Shown in pieces: positions 8,897-15,160 of a DNA stretch of 64,000 nucleotides (the stretch's first letter is position 1; the number at the start of each line of letters is the position of its first letter). Source of the stretch: Nocardioides sp. Root140 (GTDB lineage Bacteria > Actinomycetota > Actinomycetes > Propionibacteriales > Nocardioidaceae); the NCBI RefSeq assembly GCF_001426745.1, contig NZ_LMFI01000013.1, positions 151,692 to 215,691 of the forward strand, read 5' to 3'. The notes under the pieces are model-generated. The model had not been told where the DNA came from. It saw nothing but the letters and a program-made list of their open reading frames with translations, and did no database searches. The translations under genes were made by a program, and so were the position numbers.

Positions 8897-9964
8897 ATGA
8901 CCAACCCCATGTGGGACGAGTTCTGCGACAACCTTCGCGCGGCCGGGAACACCCTGCAGTCCGAGTCCGCACCTTTGACCCCGTTGGACCAGGCCGAGGG
9001 GGTCCGCTACCTGATCCGGCTGCTCCGCAACGGGACGCTCACCAGCATCGAGCACAACGACCCGCGTTACCCGGTCTTCACCAACATCCTCGACCCGAAC
9101 CTGCGCTGCAAGATCGGCGCGGACAACCCCGACAACATCTACATGAGTGCGCGCGTCTCCCCCGAGCACCGCTATCGCATCAGCGGCACCCCCGGAAACT
9201 CCACTGTGTTCAGCATCGGGTCGAAGAGCAAGCGCGACTGGAGCGAGGAGACCCAGGTCTCCCACGGCGAGATCGACGTGCACTCCCTCCCCCTCGACGA
9301 CCAGGGCCGGTTCAGCTTCGTGGCCAGCAAGGAGAAGCCCGCCTCGGGCCCCTGGCTCCCGTTGCCGGACGGCACCGACAAGCTCACCGGGCGGCAGAGC
9401 TTCGTCGACCACCCCAACAACGACCCCGCCCGGATCACCATCGAGCTCCTCGACGAGGAGGTCCCCTACGCACCCCTCGACGTCGACGAGTTCGCCGACC
9501 AGCTCCGCGCCGCCACCCTCCAGGTGTCCGGCATCTCGAAGATCTTCGCCGAGTGGACCCGGTTGTTCATGACCCGTCCCCACGAGCTCCCCGACTGGGG
9601 CCAGGACCGGTTCCTCAACGCCGGCGGCGATCCGACGATCTTCTACCTCCACGGCTACTGGAACCTCGCCGAGGACGAGGCCTGGGTGATCGAGACCGAG
9701 GTCCCCGACTGTGAGTACTGGAACTTCGTGCTGCAGAACTGGTGGATGGAGTCCCTCGACTACGACCGCACCAACACCCACCTGAACAACCACACCGCGA
9801 AGCTCAACGACGACGGCACCCTGACCATCGTGGTGGCGGCGAAGGACCCCGGCTACGGCAACTGGGTCAACACCGCCGGGCACTCCGAGGGCACGGCCCT
9901 GCTGCGCTGGGTCAAGTCGGGCGGCAACAACCCGATCCCGACCTGCAAGGTGGTCAACCTCTGA
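8897..9964 (+). CDS. DUF1214/DUF1254-like protein, 355 aa, function unknown
   Basis: The C-terminal third has the pattern I associate with DUF1214-type proteins: Trp-rich YWNFVLQNWWMESLDY, then paired Asn in HLNNHTAKLNDDG, then IVVAAKDPGYGNW and a GH..G....RW tail. The N-terminal half has no motif I recognise. No signal peptide or membrane segment is visible. The ATG has a good ribosome site (GGGAGATGAC). It is divergent from the monooxygenase operon across the paired operator, so it is probably in the same regulon. DUF1214 proteins are often encoded near sterol, steroid or aromatic catabolic genes; the biochemical role is not established. Confidence 0.7.
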   Translation: MTNPMWDEFCDNLRAAGNTLQSESAPLTPLDQAEGVRYLIRLLRNGTLTSIEHNDPRYPVFTNILDPNLRCKIGADNPDNIYMSARVSPEHRYRISGTPGNSTVFSIGSKSKRDWSEETQVSHGEIDVHSLPLDDQGRFSFVASKEKPASGPWLPLPDGTDKLTGRQSFVDHPNNDPARITIELLDEEVPYAPLDVDEFADQLRAATLQVSGISKIFAEWTRLFMTRPHELPDWGQDRFLNAGGDPTIFYLHGYWNLAEDEAWVIETEVPDCEYWNFVLQNWWMESLDYDRTNTHLNNHTAKLNDDGTLTIVVAAKDPGYGNWVNTAGHSEGTALLRWVKSGGNNPIPTCKVVNL

Positions 9965-10032
9965 CCCGCGCCCCGGGTCCCGGTGATCAGGACACGCACC
10001 GGGCCCCGGGGGCCCGACCCTAGAGTCCAGTC

Positions 10033-10809
10033 ATGACGATCACCCTTGCAGACAAGATCGCCGTGATCACCGCGGCGGGCCACGGAATCGGGCGCGCCAG
10101 CGCCCTCGAGTTCGCCGCTGCCGGGGCCACCGTCGTCCTCGGCGACCTGAACGGTGACAAGGTCACTGCCGTGGCCGCCGAGGTCGAGGCCGCCGGCGGC
10201 CGGGCGATCGCCATGCAGTGCGACGTGACCTCCCACGAGCAGGTCGAGGCGCTGGTCCACACCGCCAAGGACACCTTCGGCCGGCTCGACGTCCTCTTCA
10301 ACCATGCCGGCGGGTCTCCCCAGGCCCCGCTGCACGAGGTGACCGTCGAGGGCTTCCACCACATCGTCGACCTCAACCTCGGATCGATGTTCTTCGGTGT
10401 GCGGGCCGCGCTGCCGATCATGGTCGAGCAGGGCGGCGGCACCATCGTCTCCACCACGTCCGGCGCCGGCCTGGGCGCCGTGCGCGGCCTCTCGGTCTAC
10501 GGCGCTGCCAAGGCGGGGATGATCGCGCTGACCAAGAGCATCGCGGCCGAGTACGGCGGCCAGGGCATCCGCGCCAACGTCATCTCCCCCGGCTCCATGG
10601 ACACCGCGGGGTTCCGCGGCTGGCTCGACTCGCTACCGGGCTCGGACCAGGACTACTTCGAGCAGATCCCGTCGGGACGACTCGGTGCGGCCGAGGACAT
10701 CGCCAGGGTCGCCTGCTTCCTGGCCAGCGACTACTCGGCGTACGTCAACGGCATCACGGTGCCGGTCGACGGCGGCATCGTCGGACTGCTGGCGGTCCCC
10801 CGCGTCTGA
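10033..10809 (+). CDS. Short-chain dehydrogenase/reductase (SDR), 258 aa
   Basis: This is a classical SDR with ITAAGHGIGRASALEF at the N-terminus, LFNHAGG (variant NNAG), a catalytic Ser in VSTTSGAG, YGAAK as the active-site Tyr/Lys, and the ending VNGITVPVDGG. Asp in LGDLNGDK after the second strand favours NAD(H). It follows the DUF1214-like gene by 68 bp on the same strand and may be co-transcribed with it. No clear ribosome site precedes the ATG, and TAGAGT just upstream could be a -10 box for a nearly leaderless transcript. The substrate is unknown. Confidence 0.85.
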   Translation: MTITLADKIAVITAAGHGIGRASALEFAAAGATVVLGDLNGDKVTAVAAEVEAAGGRAIAMQCDVTSHEQVEALVHTAKDTFGRLDVLFNHAGGSPQAPLHEVTVEGFHHIVDLNLGSMFFGVRAALPIMVEQGGGTIVSTTSGAGLGAVRGLSVYGAAKAGMIALTKSIAAEYGGQGIRANVISPGSMDTAGFRGWLDSLPGSDQDYFEQIPSGRLGAAEDIARVACFLASDYSAYVNGITVPVDGGIVGLLAVPRV

Positions 10810-10857
10810 TCCGGTCGCCGGTCGATGGCGAAGCCTACAAGCCCGGCGATTCTGCGG

Positions 10858-12297
10858 TCAGGGCGTACGGCGCGGTCGCAGGCCGACCACCACCAGCAGC
10901 GCACCGACGACAAGCACTCCGGTCGCGGCCGCCGTGGCGGCCGCGAAGCCGTGGACCAATGCCTCGGTCGGCGTACCGATGTAGTTGCCGGCGGCGGTGA
11001 CCGCGATGGTGTTGAGCACGGCGGTGCCGAGGCTGCTGCCGATCTGCATGGCGGTGTTGGCGGTGGCCCCGGCGACGCCCGCCAGCCGTGGGTCGACCCC
11101 GCTGGTGGCGAACGCGATGGCAGGGGTGAAGACGCAGCCGATCCCGGCGCCGACGAGGATCTCTGCCGGCAGGATGGTGGTCAGGTAGGCGCTGCCGGGC
11201 TCGAGCGTGGTCAGCAGGCCCAGTCCGGACGCCGCGACCAGCAGGCCCGGTGCGACCAGAGTGCGCGGCGACACCCGGTGCATCAGGCGGGTGGCGATGC
11301 CGTAGGAGCTGGTCGCCACGGCCAGGCTCATCGGCAGGAAGGCCAGGCCCGTGCGCACCGGGCTCCAGTGGAGCACCACCTGGAAGTGGTAGGTCAGCAT
11401 CAGGAACATCCCGAACGTGCCGACCACGCTGATCCCCGTGGCGACGTACGCCGTGGCGCGGCCACGGTCGGCCAGGATCGAGAGCGGAAGCAGGGGGACG
11501 GTCAGCACACGCTGGCGCAGGATGAAGTAGGTCAACAGGCCGACACCGACCAGGCCGGGGACCAGCACCCGCGCCGATGACCAGCCGTGGGTGGCGGCCT
11601 CGCCGCACCCGAGCACCAGCGCCGCAAGACCGGCGGTGGCCAGCAGGCCGGAGACGACATCGAGCGGGGTCGGGTTGCCGCGATCGGCAGGAAGCACACG
11701 GCGCCCCACTACGATCACCACCGCCGCGACCACGACGTTGACGTAGAGGCACCAGCGCCAGCCGGCGTACTCGGTGAGGGCACCACCCAGCATCAGGCCG
11801 ACGACGGCGCCGCTGCTGGCCACGGCACCGAAGACGCCGAACGCCTTGCCGCGCTCCTGCGGATCGGTGAACGTCGAGGCGATCAGGGCCAGGATGGCGG
11901 GTGCCATGAAGGCGGCACTGGCTCCCTGCAGGGCGCGTCCGGCCACGAGCACACCGAAGGTCGGCGCCGCACCGGCGAGCCCGGAGCTGATCGCGAATCC
12001 GACCAGCCCCGACATCAGGGTTCGGCGGCGACCGAACCGGTCGGCCGCCTTGCCGCCGAGGAGCAGAAGGCCCGCGAACGAGAGGGTGTAGGCGGTGACG
12101 ACGTAGGCGCGGTGCGCGTCGTCGAAACCGAGGTCGCCCTGCGCGGTCGGCAGCGCGACGTTCACGATGGTCGCGTCGAGCGCGACCATCAGCTGGGCCG
12201 ATGCCACGACCACCAGCGCCTGCCAGCGGCGGCTCGTGGCCGGCGATGTTCCAGCGCCCGGAGCGCTGGTCTGCGACGTCCTTCCGGTGGCAGTCAT
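10858..12297 (-). CDS. MFS transporter, DHA2 (14-helix) drug/proton antiporter type, 479 aa
   Basis: An integral membrane protein with about 14 hydrophobic segments. Helix 1 carries LDATIVNVALPTAQ, typical of DHA2 exporters, and loop 2-3 has motif A (GKAADRFGRRRTLMSG). It would export a toxic or antibiotic compound using the proton gradient. The ATG at 12297 is chosen because the conserved N-terminus begins shortly after it; the in-frame upstream region is the promoter with operators. It is divergent from a TetR regulator, the standard repressor/efflux arrangement. Confidence 0.9.
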   Translation of the reverse strand: MTATGRTSQTSAPGAGTSPATSRRWQALVVVASAQLMVALDATIVNVALPTAQGDLGFDDAHRAYVVTAYTLSFAGLLLLGGKAADRFGRRRTLMSGLVGFAISSGLAGAAPTFGVLVAGRALQGASAAFMAPAILALIASTFTDPQERGKAFGVFGAVASSGAVVGLMLGGALTEYAGWRWCLYVNVVVAAVVIVVGRRVLPADRGNPTPLDVVSGLLATAGLAALVLGCGEAATHGWSSARVLVPGLVGVGLLTYFILRQRVLTVPLLPLSILADRGRATAYVATGISVVGTFGMFLMLTYHFQVVLHWSPVRTGLAFLPMSLAVATSSYGIATRLMHRVSPRTLVAPGLLVAASGLGLLTTLEPGSAYLTTILPAEILVGAGIGCVFTPAIAFATSGVDPRLAGVAGATANTAMQIGSSLGTAVLNTIAVTAAGNYIGTPTEALVHGFAAATAAATGVLVVGALLVVVGLRPRRTP

Positions 12298-12322
12298 GGT
12301 CGTACCGTCCTCAGAATCAAGT

Positions 12323-12395
12323 GGAGGAATTTCCTCCGTTACATTCTTGGCACGCCACTGGAGCCCTGTCAACGGTTCCGGAGGATTTTTCTCCG
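12323..12395. promoter_or_regulatory. Two copies of a TetR-type operator between efflux pump and regulator
   Basis: Site 1 (12323-12338) is GGAGGAATTTCCTCCG, a perfect 7-bp inverted repeat with one central base. Site 2 (12380-12395) is GGAGGATTTTTCTCCG, differing at two positions. They lie 57 bp apart in the 119-bp divergent promoter region, one near each gene start. This fits a TetR dimer repressing both the pump and itself. Confidence 0.75.
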
Positions 12396-12416
12396 TTTCA
12401 GTGCTAACCTGCGGCC

Positions 12417-13082
12417 ATGCCGATGAGAGCCGACGCCAGCCGCAACCTCCAGCTCCTGTTGTCGGCGGCCCGCGAGACGGTCGCCGAGAAGGGGGCGGGC
12501 GCCCCACTGGAGGAGGTCGCCCAGCGAGCCGGAGTCGGTATCGCCACCCTCTACCGACGCTTTCCCGATCGACCTGCCCTGCTGAAGGCCGTGGTGCTCG
12601 ACGCTCTCGAGAAGACGCGAATCGCGGCCGAGTCCGCCGCCGAGGAGTACGCCGACGAGCCCTTCGAGGCCCTCGCTGCCTACCTGCGCACCGCACTGGA
12701 GCTGAAGGTGTCGGCCGTGATCCCCCAGGTCCTCGATGCCCTCGACCTCAACGAACGGGAGCTGGCCGCCGCCCGCGAGTCCTCCGCCGCCGCCACCGAC
12801 CGCTTGGTGCGGGCCGCCCAGGACAACGGCGACCTCGCTGGCGACCTCACGTTCGCCGACATCGGCATGATGCTGGTCCGCGTGGCCCGCCCGCTGCCCG
12901 GACCGATCCCGGCCGAGACGAAGCACGACCTGGCCCGACGACACCTCGAGCTCTTCATTCGGGGCCTGCGCGCCGACGCGCGGAGCGACGGGCCTCGTAC
13001 GCGGCTCGACGGGCCGGCCTACTCGCTGGACGAGCTCACCCATCTCACTGCCACACTCGAATCGCGAGACGCGACCGAATAG
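12417..13082 (+). CDS. TetR-family repressor, probable regulator of the divergent MFS pump, 221 aa
   Basis: The N-terminal helix-turn-helix is complete (LEEVAQRAGVGIATLYRRFPDRPALL, residues about 37-62). The C-terminal domain is the helical ligand-sensing and dimerisation part. The gene begins 22 bp after the second operator copy, consistent with autorepression. The likely mechanism is release from DNA when an efflux substrate binds; the inducer is unknown. The start is the ATG at 12417; an internal ATG at codon 3 is also possible. Confidence 0.9.
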   Translation: MPMRADASRNLQLLLSAARETVAEKGAGAPLEEVAQRAGVGIATLYRRFPDRPALLKAVVLDALEKTRIAAESAAEEYADEPFEALAAYLRTALELKVSAVIPQVLDALDLNERELAAARESSAAATDRLVRAAQDNGDLAGDLTFADIGMMLVRVARPLPGPIPAETKHDLARRHLELFIRGLRADARSDGPRTRLDGPAYSLDELTHLTATLESRDATE

Positions 13083-13100
13083 CGCGAAGGACGGGAGCGA

Positions 13101-13473
13101 TGTCCGAGAAGCCAACGACCCTGGACGAGTACGTCGACGGGCTCCCACCCCGGGCACGCGAGCGCATGATCGGCCTGCGCACCCTGGCGCGCTCAACTGC
13201 TCCAGAGCTCTCGGAGGCACTGAAGTGGGGTCCCCGGCGTACCTGCATCCTGACGGCGTGATCATGTTCGTCCTGTCGGCGCACACGTCGCATGCGAACG
13301 TCGTCTTCACACCAAGCACGCGCGAGCACTTCAGCGCCGAGCTGACCGGGTTCTAGACCGGCAAGGGCTCGGTCAAGCTCCCCTACAGCGGCGGCGTTCC
13401 TCACGAGCTTCTCGTCCGCATGATCCGGCACCGGGTCCGGGAGTACGAGCACGACGGCGTCAAGTGGATGTGA
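13101..13473 (+). pseudogene. Broken DUF1801 (YdhG-like) protein gene
   Basis: The start is intact: GGGAG ribosome site and MSEKPTTLDEYVDGLPPRAR, typical of DUF1801. Near 13228-13240 (GTGGGGTCCCC) the frame shifts. The second half continues in another frame as SPAYLHPDGVIMFVLSAH and later GKGSVKLPY and DGVKWM before TGA. In that second frame an in-frame TAG also sits at 13354, where a Glu or similar codon is expected. Two independent lesions argue for true decay rather than one sequencing error. The gene follows tetR by 18 bp. Confidence 0.8.
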
Positions 13474-13478
13474 AATGC

Positions 13479-13514
13479 GTTCAGGCCCGGAATCCGAGGA
13501 TTCCGGGCCTGAAC
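13479..13514 (-). terminator. Hairpin next to the displaced tRNA 3' end
   Basis: A perfect 17-bp inverted repeat (arms 13479-13495 and 13498-13514; arm GTTCAGGCCCGGAATCC) with a 2-nt centre. On the minus strand it follows the duplicated tRNA 3' end at 13518-13555, as the hairpin at 14995-15034 follows the intact tRNA. I read it as the original tRNA terminator, left behind when an element integrated. It may also end transcription of the pseudogene on the plus strand, since TTTT follows. Confidence 0.7.
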
Positions 13515-13517
13515 ATT

Positions 13518-13555
13518 TTGTAGCGGGGGCAGGATTTGAACCTGCGATCTCTGGG
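13518..13555 (-). repeat. att core: displaced copy of the tRNA-fMet 3' end
   Basis: It reads (minus strand) from the 3' side of the anticodon stem through the T arm to the acceptor 3' end, identical to the tRNA at 15040-15074 except one base. The upstream tRNA half is absent, so it is not a tRNA gene. It is the outer attachment site of the integrated element. Confidence 0.85.
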
Positions 13556-13662
13556 GAACGACGTGTCCACATCACCCTCAGTCTGCCTTGGTCATGTCTG
13601 CGCAGGTCAAGGCACGTTTTCAGCCCGCGCAACGCCTGACCCGATCATCCGCGATCACCGTC

Positions 13663-13695
13663 ATTCCCCACGTTGGTGGGGAGTAAGTGGGGAAT
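13663..13695. repeat. GTGGGGAAT repeats, possible integrase arm sites
   Basis: ATTCCCCAC (13663-13671) faces GTGGGGAAT (13687-13695). The same GTGGGGAAT word recurs at 14962-14970, with a related ATGGGGAAC at 14973-14981, close to the other att copy. Repeats inside both ends of an element are what arm-type integrase binding sites look like. This is inference from position and repetition. Confidence 0.45.
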
Positions 13696-13813
13696 GCCTC
13701 GGCGCCCAGCCCACGGCGCTTGAACACGATGAGCAACCCTCATCAGCGGCCGGACATGAGGATGCGCCGCGTCGTGCACACATCGCCGCCCCTGGCGACC
13801 TAGCCTCTGAGTC

Positions 13814-14551
13814 ATGCATTGGTTGGGTGACTTCCTCCGCTGGCTGGACCCCGCATGGGTCACCGCGTGCATTGCACTGGTCGCGGGTGGCTACACCGTT
13901 CTCAACGTGCACACGGTCCGCCGCGCCTACTTCGAATCCACCGATGACCGAAAGATCGCCCAGGCTCGACTCGTGTGGGCCGAAGTTGGGAAGCATGTGG
14001 GCAAGCAGAAGGGCGCGATCGCCGGTGACATGGGAGCCAAGTGGCTGGGCACCAAGGCGAAGATTGTCGGCGACTCTGCTGCAGACTTTGAAGGGCAAGA
14101 GATCGACGGTCAGCGAGTGTCTGTGACCACGCGAGAGTTGACCATCCATCGAGTGGAGGTCATCAACAACAGCGCCGAGCCGATTGGGCACGTGCGTATC
14201 GAACTTCACGGCATGAAACCCCTTCGCCCGGCCAGTGACGAAGCGACCGAACCCGCTGAGCCGCGGCAGTGGACCGGGCGCCCAAACTGGGAGATTGCGC
14301 GAGCGATCAAGCCCGGTGAGACGCGCGTGTTTCGGGTCGTGGCACCCGTGGCCCTCCGTGATGTGGGCCGACACAAATTCGTCACCGTAAGTTTCACTGA
14401 CTCAGCAGGCCAGCGGTGGACCAGGACCGACACCAAGCCACCCAAACCAAGCGCCAAGCCGAAGCGGCAGCGGTTTCCGAAGGCTCAGGCATGGAAGAAC
14501 CGCAGACTCATGCAGGTCCGCACAATCAAACGGGGAATCGCGCGCAGGTAG
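13814..14551 (+). CDS. Hypothetical protein with one N-terminal membrane helix, 245 aa
   Basis: I do not recognise the family. Residues about 14-31 (AWVTACIALVAGGYTVLN) form a membrane anchor. A soluble mixed domain follows (ELTIHRVEVINNSAEPIGHVRIEL suggests an Ig-like beta-sandwich), and the C-terminus is very basic, rich in Lys/Arg/Pro. Codon usage is less GC-biased than in neighbouring genes, consistent with import on the integrative element that surrounds it. It is the only apparently intact gene of the relic. Position next to an integrase is typical of cargo or element-maintenance genes; no function can be given. Confidence 0.6.
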   Translation: MHWLGDFLRWLDPAWVTACIALVAGGYTVLNVHTVRRAYFESTDDRKIAQARLVWAEVGKHVGKQKGAIAGDMGAKWLGTKAKIVGDSAADFEGQEIDGQRVSVTTRELTIHRVEVINNSAEPIGHVRIELHGMKPLRPASDEATEPAEPRQWTGRPNWEIARAIKPGETRVFRVVAPVALRDVGRHKFVTVSFTDSAGQRWTRTDTKPPKPSAKPKRQRFPKAQAWKNRRLMQVRTIKRGIARR

Positions 14552-14584
14552 ACGCCGCACCCCGCCATAGACGCCTTTGACCTG

Positions 14585-14962
14585 ATGGGAAAGGAAGGGC
14601 CTACTGACCTCACGGAGCGCCTGCGCCTGCGCGCCGAGGCGCACGGCGCGACTGGTCTCGTGTTCGGTGTGACCTACTTCGCCACCAAGGCCGGACAGCC
14701 GAGGGACCGGAACAATGTCTCAAAGGCACTGCGCCGCGTGTTCGCGGCTGCAGGTGTCCAGTGGGCAGGAACGCACACCTTCCGGCGCACCGTGGCCTCA
14801 TGGATGGACGCGCACGGTTGTGCGCTTGCCGAGATTGCCAACCAGTTGGGCCACGCGGATACCAACGTCACCGCTGGCTATCTGGGCCGGAAGACGCAGC
14901 CGACTCGAGCGGCTGCAGTCATGGTGCTGCCGACGGTCAAGGCCACACTTTGCGCCGTTTAG
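14585..14962 (+). pseudogene. Tyrosine recombinase (integrase), C-terminal fragment
   Basis: The last 125 codons of a phage-type integrase remain. They hold the catalytic H64-T-F-R67 box, H90 (QLGHAD) and the nucleophile Y99 (GYLGRK). The N-terminal arm and core-binding domains and the first catalytic Arg are missing, and I find no continuation upstream, so the enzyme should be inactive. Its 3' end lies about 75 bp from the tRNA-proximal att copy, the usual place for an integrase of a tRNA-targeting element. Confidence 0.8.
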
Positions 14963-14994
14963 TGGGGAATAAATGGGGAACCACTCGAAATAGC

Positions 14995-15034
14995 AACAGG
15001 GCCTGATCTGCGTTTCCGCAGGTCAGGCCCTGTT
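14995..15034 (-). terminator. Intrinsic terminator of the initiator tRNA gene
   Basis: An 18-bp stem with one mismatch (arms 14995-15012 and 15017-15034) and loop TTTC. On the minus strand it begins 5 nt after the tRNA 3' end and is followed by a moderately T-rich stretch. Confidence 0.75.
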
Positions 15035-15039
15035 TCTTG

Positions 15040-15113
15040 TAGCGGGGGCAGGATTTGAACCTGCGACCTCTGGGTTATGAGCCCAGCGAGCTACCGAGCT
15101 GCTCCACCCCGCG
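15040..15113 (-). tRNA. Initiator tRNA-Met (anticodon CAT)
   Basis: It folds as a full 74-nt cloverleaf: acceptor CGCGGGG/CCCCGCT with a C1-T72 mismatch, anticodon stem CTGGG/CCCAG (three G-C pairs) around CTCATAA, and T arm GCAGG-TTCAAAT-CCTGC. The unpaired first position and the GGG:CCC anticodon stem are the hallmarks of the formyl-Met initiator. CCA is not encoded. Its 3' half doubles as an attachment site (copy at 13518-13555). Confidence 0.95.
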
Positions 15114-15160
15114 CCGGTGAACAGAACCTTACGCGAGGGCATGAGCAGATTCAAAATCGG

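Larger units (their letters stand above)
13518..15074. mobile_element. Relic of an integrative element in the initiator tRNA gene
   Basis: The 38-bp segment at 13518-13555 matches 15037-15074 with one mismatch (T at 13548, C at 15067). The second copy is the 3' part of an intact tRNA-fMet gene. Between the copies are a truncated tyrosine recombinase (14585-14962), an unknown 245-aa gene and GTGGGGAAT repeats near both ends. Base composition is visibly less GC-rich than in the surroundings. This is the classic footprint of site-specific integration at a tRNA 3' end that recreates the tRNA. The element now spans only about 1.5 kb and lacks a full integrase, so it is a remnant. Confidence 0.8.

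Noticed and set aside
13518..13555. Second tRNA-Met gene
   Set aside because: Only the 3' half is present. The 5' acceptor, D arm and anticodon are missing, so it is an attachment-site copy.
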